Assembly: GCF_020921035.1 (NCBI RefSeq)
Contig: NC_063156.1
Coordinates: forward strand, 26,584,283-26,648,282
Reading direction: 5' to 3'
Origin: Rhodamnia argentea
Lineage: Eukaryota > Streptophyta > Magnoliopsida > Myrtales > Myrtaceae
DNA length: 64,000 bases
How positions within the stretch are numbered: the first letter of the stretch is position 1; every line of letters starts with the position of its first letter. This document shows positions 1 through 14,200 of this stretch, piece after piece. The notes under the pieces were generated by a model. It saw nothing but the letters and a program-made list of their open reading frames with translations. It searched no databases and had not been told where the DNA came from. Position numbers and translations under genes: made by a program.

Positions 1-254
1 AGAAGAAGAAGAAGAAGAAGAAGAAAGCCAATCGGTAACAGTGACTTCGGTTCTTTTCTTCTTCCCCTTCCCCAAGAAATGCCTGAGAACAGTCTCCACT
101 CTTCGATTCAACCCCTTCCCTTTCCATCGAAGCATCAAATTTCTTCATAAGATCCTGCAATCTCATCACCACCACCACCATCATCTTCCCCAAAAGCTTG
201 AAATCACTGGAACCCCATCTCTGTAATCCATAACACGTACGCACAGACAGAGCG
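1..254 (+). other. Upstream/5'UTR stretch of the NPL4 gene
   Basis: This stretch precedes the NPL4 start codon at 255. It opens with an AAG microsatellite (1-25) and contains a CAC run near 168-182. C/T-rich stretches are common in plant 5' leaders, and most of this is probably untranslated leader. The short open frame from 41 has low complexity and is unlikely to be a gene. Confidence 0.5.
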
Positions 255-3200
255 ATGTTGCTTCGAATCCGTTCCAGGGACGGCCTCGAGCGTCTCAAGG
301 TCGACGACCCGCAGGCCACCGTCGCCCAGCTCAAGGCCCTGATCCAATCCCAGCTCCAAATCCCGCTCCAGAGCCAAACCCTCTCCACCAACCAAAACCT
401 CCTCTTGGCCAAAACCCACGACGATCTCGCCCAATTCACCGACATGTCGGCCCCCCACGCCCCACTGTCGTCCCTCGGCGTCGGCCACGGCTCCATGGTC
501 TTCGTCCACTACGAGGGCGAGCGCAACGTCTCCCGCCCCGCCGCTTTCTCCCCTGCCGGCTCCTTCGGCCGCAAGATGACCATGGACGACCTGATCGCCA
601 AGCAGATGCGGGTCGCCCGCCAGGAGACTCCGCACTGCGAGCTCGTGTCGTTCGACCGCGACGGCGCCAACGCGTTCCAGCACTACGTCAATGAGACGCT
701 CGCCTTTGCGGTGAAGCGGGGCGGGTTCATGTACGGGACGGTGTCGGAGGAGGGGAAGGTTGAGGTGGACTTCATCTACGAGCCGCCGCAGCAGGGGACG
801 GAGGAGAACTTGCTGTTTCTTAGGGACCCGGATGAGGAAAGGCTGGTGGAGGCCATCGCTGTTGGGCTGGGGATGAGAAGGGTCGGGTTTATCTTCAATC
901 AGACAGTGAGTCAGGACAAGAAGGATTACACATTGTCGAATCGAGAGGTCTTGCAGGCGGTGGAGTATCATGCGGAGAGCGGCCTGAAGGAGTGGGTGAC
1001 CGCGGTAGTGAAGCTGGAGGTGAATGAGGATGGTGGGGCTGATGTGCATTTTGAGGCTTTTCAGATGAGTGACATGTGCATTAGGCTGTGGAAGGAAGGG
1101 TGGTTTGAAACCGAGATCGGTGAGGACGCGGATCCGAAGCTCTCGAAGATGAAAAAGGATGTGATGGTGGGAGTCAAGGATACTGGGGAGGTGGATAACG
1201 ATTTCTTCTTGGTGGTGGTCAAGATTTCCGACCATCAGGTATGTTTGCTTGCCATGTGTTTATTTTTATTTTGATAGAACTTACCATAAAGACCGCGTTA
1301 CTATTGCTGTTGTTGATTTTGGCGGTTTATAGAGGTCTGCGTGCAAGCATAGCTTATTTATTTATTTTTTTGGGTATAGATTCACCAAAAGATATTAGAT
1401 TTGTCGATCGTAGTTGTATTTACTGTTGTACATGGTGCTAATCCTGTTTTGATAGGGACTATTTCCAAAGTTCGTGTGATCCTGCCATGTACTTTTGTGC
1501 AAGTTTCTTTCTTGATTTTGATTACAATAAAGTGAACTTGGAATGTTTATAATATCATCATTAGGTGCTGAAGGAGGAAAGATATAGTTCCTTTGTGTAG
1601 AAAAAGCTCAAGCTGAATAAGAAAAGGAAGAGATTATTTGCTTTTGGCTTCCACAGTCAGTTATGTTTTTCAAATAGGTCTGTATCTTTATCACATCACA
1701 TTCCTGGGATGGGGGCAGTGATAGCAAGACTGCTGCTGGTCTGGCACTAGAATGAATAGAGAAGATCTGTTCTAGAGAGCATCAAGAAGATTGAGAAACA
1801 GCAAATGAGAGAGGATTTTCCAATATAACTAGTTGTCCAAATACTGTTTATCTCCTGAGCTGACCACTTCCTATGGGAATATAGATTGGATGAATAAATG
1901 CCAAACAGTCAAGTTGGCAGTGAGGAGGTGCTCACCTTAACCTGGGTTCAGGTTGAGAATATGTGAGGCCCAAGTTATGAAGACGCTGCTTGAAGGAGTC
2001 TTTTGGTAATAGACATTGCCATCTGGTTATCATCATCTGTTTGGAATACATTGGGTTGTCCATTGTCTCAGAAAGATTTTGTGACATCATCTGGCATATG
2101 AGATGATTGAAATTAGTAATTGATAGTGAAATGTAGAGTAGGTGATAGAATTTCATATGCAAGACTTCACCCAATGGAGGACATGTGGCTGAATAAGTTA
2201 CATGCAAATGAGTCATATCTAATGTGAGTGGTGATGTGTCATGCTTCCGGCTACTGACCTTTGGTTGCTAAGTTTTCTAATGGAGGGTAATGCTGGATGC
2301 AGTTTTCGAGAATCATGTTTGGTCCAGTTACTGTGTCATGCCATGAAATCATTTTGTCATACTTGTCAAACTTGGATACCTTTGCTGCAGGAAAAAACTT
2401 GCAGTTGCCTTGCTTGGCATGTTTATAACTTAAAAGATTGAATCTTTTGTGCTGGCATGCCCTGTGTCAATATGAGATTAGAATGGCATAATTTCACCCA
2501 GATGAGTTGTCTTGATTTTTAGTTTCTAAGATTGTCAAACAATGAAAAGATTGTGATGATGTTTGTGAACAGAATAGAGCATTCTTAATGCATATAAGTT
2601 TGATCTGGACGGACATATGGTTCCACGCAGTTGTACTGGTATAGGTTTTTTGGGCATTTCCTTCTTAGGTATCTTGGTTAAGCTTGTCCTGCAACAGGCT
2701 TGATTAAAATGATTAAGTAGGACTGTGAAGTTCACAAAGAAATTAAAGGAGTATGCGTTCCTTTGACCCTTTAAAGGATGTAATTTTGGATGTGGTCCTA
2801 TCTGTGCTTAAGCCACTTGACAGTTAGTGATGTGCGTATCATGGTACCACCAAGTGTGTAGGCTAGTGGTTAAGGTTTCTAACACTTTCCGAGAGGTCAT
2901 GTGTTTGAATTCTCTTGCGATACTAGTTGCCTGGGCCAACCTCTTTGGCGAGAGTAATAAGTAGCACTTTGTTGGCATGAGAAATCTCTTTGATGCCATT
3001 TTGTGTGAGTTGAACATTTGAAATGCTGGGCATTTTGTTCAGTCATGGTGAATGCCACTTGGTCTTTAAATGAGAAATCTCATTTAAAGATTCTAATACG
3101 ATGATTGTTGGTACTTGGACCAATTTGATGTCTTCTTCAACGGTAACCTTATATGTACACTTCAACTACATTGTTGGTTACCCCCTCTTTGAGAGTTCCC

Positions 3201-3845
3201 ATTTTTGCGCAAGTACAAGAAAGTGCAGGCACAGGTGCACATGCATGTATAGGAACTTGAGAGTGGGGATCCCATATTTCTACTCTTGCTTGGGTTCGGA
3301 GTTAAAATGACCTTCTTAGCTTTTTTCCTCTTTTTCATCTGAAGAGTCTCTTAGATGGTAGTAAGTCCTTATATTAATGGATCAATCATAGTTGAATTTG
3401 GAACGTTAGACTTCATGTGGGTAAATTACACTACATTCAAAATTTTAATTATTGGTTGCTCTAGATTGTGGAGTTGTTCCAGTGAGCGGCCTAACATGGT
3501 GCTGGATAAATTTCTGATTTTTTCCCCCTGCAACGGCATGATGGAATCAAGCTGCTAAATCCTTATCCTGAAATTTGTTTTACTATGCAGGGTCCACTTT
3601 CATCAACATTTCCTATTGAGAACCGTAATGATCCCGTGACAACCAGGGCGCTGAAGAATCATCTGGACCGCACAAAATCTCTTCCATTTGTGAAGCGGAT
3701 ATCGGACTTCCATCTGCTGCTTCTACTTGCCAGATTCCTGGACATAAGTGCCGATGTCCCTGCTCTGGCGGAGTGTGTGAGCAAACAGGAAACTGTTCCA
3801 GATGGCTATAAGCTACTCATTGAGTCTGTTGCCAGCAGTTCGTGA
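255..3845 (+). CDS. NPL4: NPL4-like protein, CDC48 cofactor (2 exons)
   Basis: Exons are 255-1238 and 3591-3845, joined in phase 0 (donor CAG|GTATG, acceptor TGCAG|GG), and encode 412 aa. That is close to the roughly 410 aa I recall for Arabidopsis NPL4-like proteins. Residues 1-80 form a ubiquitin-like fold (start MLLRIRSRDG); residues about 105-330 match the NPL4/MPN region (FMYGTVSEEG, FIYEPPQQGT, VGFIFNQT). The animal C-terminal NZF zinc finger is absent, as is usual in plants. In the known family NPL4 pairs with UFD1 to bring ubiquitinated substrates to the CDC48/p97 ATPase for ERAD and chromatin extraction, in cytosol and nucleus. Exon 1 is GC-rich and the 2.35-kb intron is AT-rich. I chose the first ATG because the ubiquitin-like fold begins right there. 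Identity is firm; function is by homology. Confidence 0.93.
2826..2995 (+). mobile_element. Probable tRNA-derived SINE in the NPL4 intron
   Basis: Inside the NPL4 intron is a box-A-like stretch (GGCTAGTGGTTAAGG, about 2861-2875) followed some 30 nt later by a box-B-like stretch (GTGTTTGAATTC, about 2900-2911). That is the arrangement of a polymerase III internal promoter. The same kind of head is known from plant tRNA-derived SINEs. No target duplication or tail is clear, so the ends are approximate and the assignment is an inference. Confidence 0.45.
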
Positions 3846-5105
3846 TGCCCGTGATCGTGTGCATTTTCAACGGAGCAATCGCGGCATCAGCAGTTAATCT
3901 GAAAGTTCCTCTGTCATCTTCTGATGCAATGCGTGGCTGAAACTATAAAATGTCTTCGATTTGAAGAGTTCTTTCTAGGTCGAAGATTGGGTAAAATGCA
4001 CTCAGCTGTTTATATGCATCCTTGGTACAAGTCTTTCATCAAACTATAAATGGTTCGATTTGTGCATTGATTTGAAGGGAGCAAGGAAGCGGGGTTTGGT
4101 GATTTGATTTGTTTGTTCGGATCACAAGTACCGTGAAACATGAAAATGTTTGCGGCGGCAGTCTTTTCCCAGTGGATCAAACTGAGGTTTGCCTGAACCC
4201 GGCAAACGGGCGCTGGTTTGCCCAAAACTTGGTAACAGGGGAGCAAGGGAATTGGACAAGATTTGATAATCTTTGCAGAGTTGTGCTTGCTTTGTTCAGT
4301 CAATTAGTTGCTACCATGCTCTGCTGTAGTAACTTAAAAACGCAGTGTCGTTGAATTTTAGAGAAATGGAAGAATTAAAGCGAGACAATCATTCCAAATG
4401 GATCAGTCATTGAAGTACGAAGAAGCATCAACTAGTTATTGATGCCAGTGCTACCAAAGCAAGTTTCCATGCTCCTGTCCGTTCAGCTCCAGGACAGGAA
4501 ATTGAGTCGTAAAATTTTTAAAAATTGCAATTAAGTCGTAGAAATTGATTTAAATTTGATATATTCTGGAAATTGATTTAAAATTATGGTTAATCCGTCT
4601 TAGAAACTGCCCGTTTCAAAGCCTTTGAAGTTCTGGTGCTGAATTAAAACGCGAATTTCTATTTTGACCTTTCCGGAGCGAACATTTTTCACGAATTTCG
4701 TAGACGGATGCCCTTATCTTCATAGGTATTATTACTTATCCATCTATGTCAGTTCAAAGAATATTTTTCATGAATTTTATGGACGGATGCCCTTATCTTC
4801 ATAGGTATTATTTACTTATTCACCGATGTCGGTTTCTAGAAAAGGGACGTAATTTCAATGACTTCGAAAATTGCAAGTTTCGTTTCAATGATAACTAGCG
4901 AGTCGGTCCGCCTGACCCTGGACGTCGAGTCAACCTGGCGGTTGGTCAGATCTAATTTACTAGTTCATGGTAAACCTGATTATCTTGCATTATTGCCGTC
5001 ATACATCGCCGTTAAAAATCATTAGCGAATAAATGAAAGCCGTAGGGCCGCCGACGACGTGAAAACCAACATTTGGCGTTGGCGGGATACTTTCAGAGCA
5101 ACACA

Positions 5106-5136
<31 letters not shown>

Positions 5137-5235
5137 GTGGTCTAGCTAGGGCACTGTAATTTCAACTTCTGCAATCCGATCTCCTCCTCCCTCCTCTGCA
5201 CCACATCTCATCAAAGCTTCTGCACGACCAAATCC
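3846..5235. other. Intergenic: NPL4 3'UTR, SCC3 promoter and leader
   Basis: After the NPL4 stop comes about 500 nt of likely 3'UTR, then AT-rich spacer with a 79-bp direct repeat (separate entry). The SCC3 leader ends with a (CT)n run at about 5110-5137, a pyrimidine patch typical of plant core promoters and leaders. No additional gene is visible. Confidence 0.5.
4684..4838 (+). repeat. Two-copy direct repeat, period about 79 bp
   Basis: A segment with the core GACGGATGCCCTTATCTTC occurs at 4703 and again at 4782, with similarity extending to both sides of each core. The copies differ by several substitutions and one extra T. It lies about 400-550 bp upstream of the SCC3 start codon. No known element is recognised. 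Confidence 0.75.
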
Positions 5236-8200
5236 ATGGAGGAAGCTGAAACTTCCACTCGCCGCTCCGTGAGACTCCTCCCTCTTTCTCTTTCCTCTTT
5301 TTGTTTTTTTTTTTTCCCTCTCTGCGTGCGCGTTTCCGGGTTTGGTGTGCTGGTTCTTGTGCGCTGACGCGGTGGTATTGGCGCGTCTGAATTTGGCAGA
5401 AGCGGACGAGGGCTCAGACGCAGGCCCCCGCTGGCAATAGAGCCGGGCCAGGCACGGAGAATCGTGAGAAAGCCGTCGACGAGGCCGGTCGCAGTCCTGA
5501 AGGGGAGGAATCTCCTGATGACTTTCAAGAGCTCCGTCCTCAACCCAAGCGGAACCGGACCGCAGAAGCCGCTGACCCGAAAGCTGACCACAGGAGCTTC
5601 ATTGGTGATTTTACTGTACAACTCTTCGTGCTTTCTCATGTTCGACGGTTTATTGGTGCACCTAGCTGTCCTTCTCCGTGTAATTAGAGCGTAATAGAGT
5701 GGTTTGAGCACAGTTTGTTTTGATCTGTCTGCTACATATCTACTGCAGTATGGAGTACCAATACATTACGTTTTTTTTTTTTTTGGGCGTCAATTAGCTT
5801 GTTGTGTGTATGGTGAATATATATGGTTGAATTTGGTTCAGATGGTTTGTCGCAACAAGGTGCTTTCTTGCTTATTTTGCTTCGATCAAGTGAATGCTTC
5901 TAAGAATGAATTCGTCTGTTGGAATGGGTTACGCGCTTGAACAGTTGACTTCATGCAATTGTAAAATCTTTGCAGAGGTTATCAAAGGCAATGGCAGACA
6001 TATACCTCAAGTGGTTAAGCTTTGGGTTGAGAGATACGAAAAGAATCCTAAGCCTGCGATGGTTGAAATTCTAACCATGTTATTTGAGGTAATTTTAGTC
6101 CATATTTCTATGTAAATCTATCGCTTTGAAATGTGCAAAGGACTGAAGAAAAGAGAATAATTTGAATGACCTGAGCCAGTTGAAGGACATTTCTTTCTGC
6201 TGACATCTCAAATCATTTTATACCAATAAGTCTTCTTATCAGTTCCTAGAACTTTATCCTGCAGAAAAGGTAGACAACTAGGTTTTACCTAATAGTCTTG
6301 TATCAGCTGTGATTCTCATTGAACCGGCAATTCTTCAGGCTTGTGGTGCTAGATACTATCTTAAGGAAGAGTTTCTTGATGAGACTGATGTTGATGACGT
6401 TGTGGTTGCTCTCGTCTCTCTAGCTAAGCAGGTATGGCGTTTATGTTTCTTTCGTGCATCTTAACATCCTCTGTTTATTTTCTTCCACCCCTTTGCGCTA
6501 AACTATGCTCTGCTTGTCTTGTTGCTTAAGCACTTTTCCTGTTACAATCTATGTTAGAGAGTGGTGCTCTTAGCGATTTCTATGCTTTTATTTTTAAGGG
6601 GGAAGTTGAAGATTACCAGAATTCAAAAAGAAAGGAGTTCAAGAACTTCCAAGATAATTTGCTCACCTTTTGGAACAATCTGGTTGTCGAGTGTCAAAAT
6701 GGCCCTCTGTTTGATCAAGTCTTGTTTGACAAGTGCATGGACTATATCATTGCCTTGTCATGGTAAGTGGTCTATCCTTGTGGAAGTTTATATTGTAAAA
6801 ATTTCTAGGCATTTATATTAGTTGGCGTTCATGCTGAGCAGCACTCCTCCACGAGTTTACCGTCAAGTTGCCTCCTTGATGGGCCTCCAACTTGTGACAT
6901 CCTTTATTACTGTTGCCAAAGCACTTGGTGCACAAAGAGAAACTACTCAGAGGCAGTCAAATGCTGAAAAGAAGAAACGATCTGAGGGTCCTCGTTTAGA
7001 GTCACTGAATAAAAGATTGTCGGCGACTCATGAACAGATAACAATGATAGAGGAGATGATGCGCAAAATTTTCACTGGGTGCGTTTCTTTAGCTAAAAAG
7101 AATTTCTTTTTGCAAAACTATCCTGAGTATCCTAACACGTATGCGTGTTGATCTTGAAGCTTATTTGTGCACCGCTATCGAGACATTGATCCCAATATTC
7201 GGATGTCATGCATAGAGTCACTTGGTGTATGGATTTTGTCATATCCATCACTGTTCTTACAGGATTTGTATTTGAAGTATCTTGGATGGACTTTGAATGA
7301 CAAGGTAAATGGAAATGTTACCCTGTTTGTGGATCAAAGTTGGCTCTGCTTTCTCTTTTGGTGTATTCTAGACTGAACACGGTAATTGTATCTTATTGTA
7401 CCTGAAGAATGCCGGTGTCAGGAAAGCATCTGTAATTGCTTTGCAAAATCTGTATGAGGTGGATGATAACGTTCCAACTTTGGGCTTATTTACTGAAAGA
7501 TTTTCCAACCGGATGATTGAGCTTGCTGACGACATTGACGTATCTGTGGCTGTATGTGGCATAGGACTTGTGAAACAGTTGTTAAGGTAATTCAGTTAGG
7601 CCTTTTCTCTGAAACATCATCTGCATCTGAGTGTTTTGTAGTGTATGTGTGGTTTAGGGTTTTAGTCACTCAGTGTGCACTTACATCTACTAATTGTTTA
7701 CTCAAAGCCCTTTTACTTGGATGCATGATTCCTTGCAGGCATCAGTTGTTACCTGACGATGACTTGGGTCCATTGTATGATCTACTCATTGATGAACCAC
7801 CAGAAATCAGACATGCAATCGGAGCATTAGTTTATGATCACCTTATTGCTCAAAAGTTTAATTCCCAATCAGGATCCAAAGGTCGTGCATCTTTCTGGGC
7901 TGCTTCTTAGCTTGTTCACATAAAGATTCCACAATAAGATGCTTGAATAATATTAAACATTTCTCCAGGCAGTGATGACACATCTGAGGTCCATCTTGGC
8001 AGAATGATACAAATACTGAGGGAGTTTTCAACTGATCCAATTCTAATTATCTATGTCATCGATGATGTCTGGGAGTACATGAAAGCCATGAAGGTGCAAG
8101 TCATTCAACTTCTGCTGTTGCATATCCAAATTAAAGGATTTATATTTACATGCTACATTTAGATGAATGACAGAGATAGAAACTTCCATCTAGCTCTGGT

Positions 8201-11200
8201 AGTATGTGAGATTGTGAGCCCTTGTTGGTGCTACAAGTAGTTGAAGGTATATGTCCTTTTCATCAAGACCAATGCGCCAGCACATGTGATGACCATCTCT
8301 ATAAAATGATCCTCCATCTCCAGCAATAAGCTGGTCATCATTCACATTTTTGCTTTAAAGTTTATCACTAATGTCGTCAGAAATTACTGAAGGAAATTTG
8401 TGAGCAAAAAGCACATTACTGTCTTTTCTGCTTGAATGGTCTCATTAATTTTCTAATGAATATCCTTTTGCAGATGGACAAAGAATTAATTGCATATGTG
8501 CCTTATGTACATATTTCTGTCAAATAGTCAATTGTACGTCCTTTTTATGAAGATTACGGTAAACTGGATACTGTGGTAACTAAGTCATTGATGCAGCTTG
8601 TGTTAAGGAATTTTGGTGTATGGTATGTTGGTTGAGGGGTTTACCACAAATCTATATTCTTTAGCTGTGGAATTGGCTTTGGCTATCAAGAAATAGTAAG
8701 CAAAATTTTCACAGTTCTATTCATATTAATAGTTATTGAGGATTTGTCCCTGCGTCCCCTTAGGGATGCATGATTATTGGCTTCTTCCTTATTTTGTTGG
8801 GTTAGTATTGTCCATTGATTCGCTTTACCGGCCAAGTTCTAAATTGGAACTTAAGTAGTAACTTCTATCACTCCAATCTTTTCAAGAGAAGAGGTGTAGT
8901 ATAGAAAACTAATATGTGTTTCTTAGAGCAATTAATCGAGTGGGAATTGTTTCTTTATTAAAATAGCTTCTTACCTTCGCAGGACTGGAAATGTATCATC
9001 TCCATGCTGCTGGATGAGAATCCAGTGATTGAGCTAACCGATGAGGATGGGACCAACCTAGTGCGGCTTCTTTCTGCTTCTGTTAAGAAAGCTGTGGGGG
9101 AGAGGATTGTTCCAGCTACTGACAGTCGGAAACAACATCACAATAAAGCACAGAAGGTGCATCCTCTCTGTACTGATTATGTTATTATGATGCTGCTCAA
9201 ACTTCTTTGGATAATTGTTTATTTGTTGGTCCAGTGATATCCGCCGTTTTATAGGTCTGATAGTGTCTGAGGGAAAGCTGAGTATTAAGATCGGCAGTTG
9301 GCATATGGCATATTTTAATATTTTCCACTGAATTTTGATCAACTGATCAGATATCGTTTTGTTGTTTATATATATTTTTTAGAGATAACTAGCTTTTAAA
9401 TCTGTCAATGCATGCTATGTAGAATATTTGTTTGAGCTTTGGTTGTCTTGTTCTTGCCTTAAGTCAAGGAGCTTCTCTTCATTGTATGATGCTTGCAGTA
9501 AATGAATGTTTTTGGTGTAATTATAGGAATCATTTGAAAACAACCGAAGGGACATAACAGTTGCTATGATGAAGAGCTATCCCCAGCTCCTGCGGAAGTT
9601 TATGGCTGACAAGGCAAAAATACCATCTCTTATTGAAATTATAGTTCACATGAAACTGGAGCTCTACTCTTTGAAGAGACAGGAGCAGGTGTGTTTCCAA
9701 ATCTTATGCTGAGTATCCAATACTAAAAAACATGGGCATTTATCTCTTTGCTACTTTTCAGAGCTTCAAATCCATTCTTAAACTTGTTAAAGAGGCGTTT
9801 TTCAAGCATGGTGAGAAGGATGCATTGAGGTCTTGTGTCAAGGCAATGAACTACTGCTCTACTGAAAGTCAAGGGGAGCTGCAAGATTTTGCACGTAATC
9901 AGTTAAAAGAACTAGAAGATGAACTTATTGCAAAGGTCAAATCTGCAATAAAAGAAGTAGAGGTACTTAGTGGACTCTTCGCCTTTGTCTCTGTCTGTCT
10001 CCTTTCTCCCTCCTGTGGTCAAACGGGTTATGTATTTGAGCCTGCAGGATGGTGACGACGAGTACTCTCTTTTGGTAAACTTGAAAAGGCTTTATGAGCT
10101 TCAGCTATCGAGGGCTGTAACTGTTGGAAGCCTATATGATGATTTTGTGAGGATCCTTACGAGTCTCAGAAGTAGTAATGGTGAGGTAAGGTGATATTGC
10201 ATGGCATGTTGTGGTTTCTTTTCTCCTTTCTTGTGAAATTTTTCAAATTTGGTGTTACTTCAAGTACTATAGAAGTGAAAAGGTTAGTATCACTTTGCTA
10301 TGCTGGTCCATGTGCATTGGATCATTGCAGCAACTTTCACAATTATGCAGCAACTTCCCCATCCTTAGTTGTGAAAGTTGCAGTTACTATAGGGTATACA
10401 AGGTTGTTTAATTGATGGGTGGGTTTTATCATGTCCATCCCACGATTCTCTTTCTGTTCTTTCCCAATCTGACTGCTCTATCATGTCTCCATTAACTTGT
10501 TGCTTATTTCTTTCAGGTTGTCAGTCTTTTGCTTCTGAACATGTATTTGCATGTGGCATGGTCTCTACATTCGATTGTGAGTAGTGAAACTGTGTCTAGG
10601 GGTTCGGTGACCTCTCTGTTACATATGCGTAATGTCTTGTTTGAGCAGCTGGAATACTTCTTGAACACTCCATCGGCAGATGGGGAAGTGGGCAAACTAG
10701 GAAATCAGCTGGCTTGCCGAGTAAGTTCTCCCTCTTTATGGGTTCTTTGATTTTGTTGGCATCCGGCTATTAAACAATGTGCTGAACTCATTATCTCTGA
10801 CAAATTTTTTATCCTTTAGGTATGCACCATACTTGCAGAATCATGGTTTCTCTTCAGGATGACCAATTTTTCTTCAACGAACTTGGAGAATTTAGGATAC
10901 TCTCCAGATTCTTCTCTTTGTCAGAAGTTTTGGAAACTTTGTGAACAGCAGCTTGACATTACAGGTAGTCCTTTTGTCAAGAATTATAAAGCTATAAAGC
11001 CTCTGGCTCATTTTGTCACTTTAATCACTAATTAGTATAATATCCATGTACCATATGTTATGATATTCCAGTATTCCTTCATTCTTGGGCTAAGTGATTG
11101 TATGTCAATCTTCTGATGATTTTGTTCTTCTGTTGCTGACTAGTAGATATTATGTGCATGGTGATATTGCTATGTTGCTTCAGTATAGTGTCAATATCAT

Positions 11201-14200
11201 ATGAATAATTTTTTAGGGGCAATTGTCTGCTTATGGCTGAGATCTGCCTTGTTTATTCTTAACTGAAATATGTCAGCTCAAGATGTAGTCATATTGCATG
11301 CCCAAAGTCGAAGAACTTGCCCGAATGATGTTTGAGTCAATTATGGTTTAGACAGTATCACTCAGTATTGCTGCATTTTTATAGTTTGATACAAGAAGAA
11401 TGCTGCTAACCGCAGCATCAGTCGTGGCAGATGTTCTGGTGAACTAAGGCCTTGTTGGGGAGAGAGAAAAGGGAAGGGGGAAAGGAGAAAGAAAATTTGG
11501 ATGGAAAGTGCCTTCTTAAGTTTTTGGGAAATCAAAGAAAAAGAAAATTGAATGGTTACAAAGCAAGAGGAAAAGTTTTTCTCTGGGGGCCACATACCAC
11601 AATTTCTCCAATTTGGGGAGAAGAAAGGAGAGAATGAGTAGAACTCCTGTCCAGCTTTCATTACAGCATTTTCATCATTGCTCAAGGGATAAATTTCTCT
11701 CATGCAATCTATATTTGACATTCACTTTCTTTTCTTCTCTTTCCCTTTCATCAAAACGTTATATAAGGAAATATTTCTATTTGCCTTCACTCTTCATTCC
11801 ATATTCGACTTATTTTCATTCCTTACTATTTTCCCAAGCAAAGTTTGAAGTAACCCTGCTGCTGTTTATTTTAGCACCCTTGGAGGCCACTCGCAGTGTT
11901 AACACTGATATGGGTGGCAGTAGAAAATTGTGTTTGGTTAGGTTTTACAGTTTTTATTTCTGCAATATCCCTTGTTCTATGCTTCAGTTACTTAGTTGGA
12001 CCAAAAAGAAGATCAGTTTGCCATTATGCTAATGCATCGTCAGCCTCAGAGCTTCTCTTTTGGACTGATGATATCTGGTATGAAAGGTTACAGAAGAAGA
12101 TGCTTGGCAGTTAGTTTTCTGGATTGGTAGGGAAGAACAATAAAATCCAAAAACATTATATACTTCGAAGATGTTATTAAACCGTACGCAATGAAGTTGA
12201 ACAATCTAATCACTTTTCAAATCCTATTTTCATTTAGGTTGAGTTCAGTAGGTTCATTGACATTTGACCAGAGTTCTAGTGGCCATTTGCTATCTTGTTT
12301 AATTGACTGTTGGTAATAGAGATCGAGTCTTTCAAGGACCAACTATTACTGTGTTCTCATTTCATCAAAAAGATGTCAACCATTTTACATCACAAGACCG
12401 GCTTACGCAAACAATGATGAAGGTCAGGGAGGACTGGGCTTGCTTAAGAATCATTTTTGCCATAGAAAGTTATTCATGACCATGTGTAGTAAGGTGGTTC
12501 TTGGATATAATTATAGTTGAGGATCTTGGTCCAAAAGTTTCAAAGAATGCTTCAGTGGATATGACATCGAGACGGGCCACTTTCTAAGTAGGTATCATGT
12601 TTCCTTCCTCTCCGGGAAAACGAATATATGCAGAAAATGAAAATTTGCAAGGTTCTGATTGCAATTTCCCACAAATGAAGTAACTGTTAGTGAGTTTGTT
12701 TCGAAGAAACTTTTTACATTTACTTTTGATCTTCCAGCTCTCACAGTTAATTTTTATATAATAGAAAACACTTTAAACCTTTCAAATAGATAATATTTAT
12801 CTGTAGAACTAAGCACAATACTATTATAATTTTTAAACTTGAAATATCTTGTTTCCTTTTTTTCAATTTTTTTAAGGAAAAGTAAAAAAGTAGGAAAAGT
12901 ATATTTTTTAAGTGTTTGACAAATAGCCTATCAATTTCTATAGCTCCTTTTTCCTTTTTAGTACATGTGCGGCTTACATCTGAGTGGCTTAATCCTTGAA
13001 GGAGGTGGGGCCCGTCTCAGGTCCGTGATACAAGTCATCTGAAGACTTCACTGATTAAGTTAGATAGCAATTGGCACTGGCAGCTACAAAATTATGTATT
13101 GCACAAAGATGAGCCCAGTGGGAAATTTTTCAGTTGTCTGTAAGGCATAAAGAAATTATGTATTTAGTTGGATCATTTACATGAGATATAGCATAAAATA
13201 TTGTATGGATTATATTGGCGTGATTGCTTTTACCTTAAAGAATTCATGCTGTAGTTCCCGTTTATCACGCAAGTCTCTGTTATGCTGTATCCCAAGTTGC
13301 AATGAATGCAGCATAACTGCTTTCTATGACTTTGCTTGTGTACATTCTGATACTGGAAGCAGTTTGTGAGTAACTGATTCACAAGCAGTTCTGGTTTATG
13401 GCCTTAGCCTCTAGTATGCAGCATTTAGCATGGTGACAAATGCAAGATGACTACTTTTTATGACTCAGTCATATTGGATATGCTGCTTGTGGATGCCATA
13501 GTCATGTCTTTCGTGGCTTTTTTCTTTGTTTGATGATATTGTTTTGTATGTTTGGATGTCTTCCCCTGTAGATAGAAGTTTCTCTCTGGTTCCATGTTCT
13601 TTATAATCTTCCCTGAACTACTCGGCAATTATCATCACCTGGCTACTTCTGAAGAGAATGAAATGAGCTGTTTGTCAAGGTTCAAATCTTATAGTGTAAA
13701 TTTTCAATTCATGTGCGTATATTCTTCTGATGCGCCACACAGATGAGACAGAAGATGAAGATGTGGATAAGGAATATGTGGAGGAGACAAATAGAGATGC
13801 AGTCGTAATTGCTGCAGCAAAATTGGTAGCAAGTGATACAGTGTCCAAGGTGGGCGTGAATCTTGTGTTTATGAGAAACTCGCTCTCTTTTACCTGGAGT
13901 GGAAAGTAAAAGGCTAATTTTTTCTTGTGATGCGCTGTACTGCCTTCAAGTCTTGGTCATCTTTCTTACTTCATGTACTTTTCTTTTATGCTGTTGTGAT
14001 GTACATGTTGTTACTGGTTCAAGCAGGACGATCTTGGTTCAGATATAATTTCTCATTATGTCATGCACGGGACGGGTATAGCTGAAATTATCAAACACCT
14101 GATAACTGTTTTGAGGAAAAAAGACGATGATCTCTCTACAACATTCCTTGAGGCACTGAAAAAGGTCAGGTCCTATCCATTTGCAGAAAGGAAATCTGGA

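Noticed and set aside
204-1235. 343-codon open frame antisense to NPL4 exon 1
   Set aside because: It mirrors the GC-rich coding exon; its translation is histidine/leucine-rich with no domain, while the plus frame is a clear NPL4.
11452-12032. Frames in SCC3 intron 16
   Set aside because: Purine/pyrimidine-biased sequence inside an intron whose flanking exons join perfectly.
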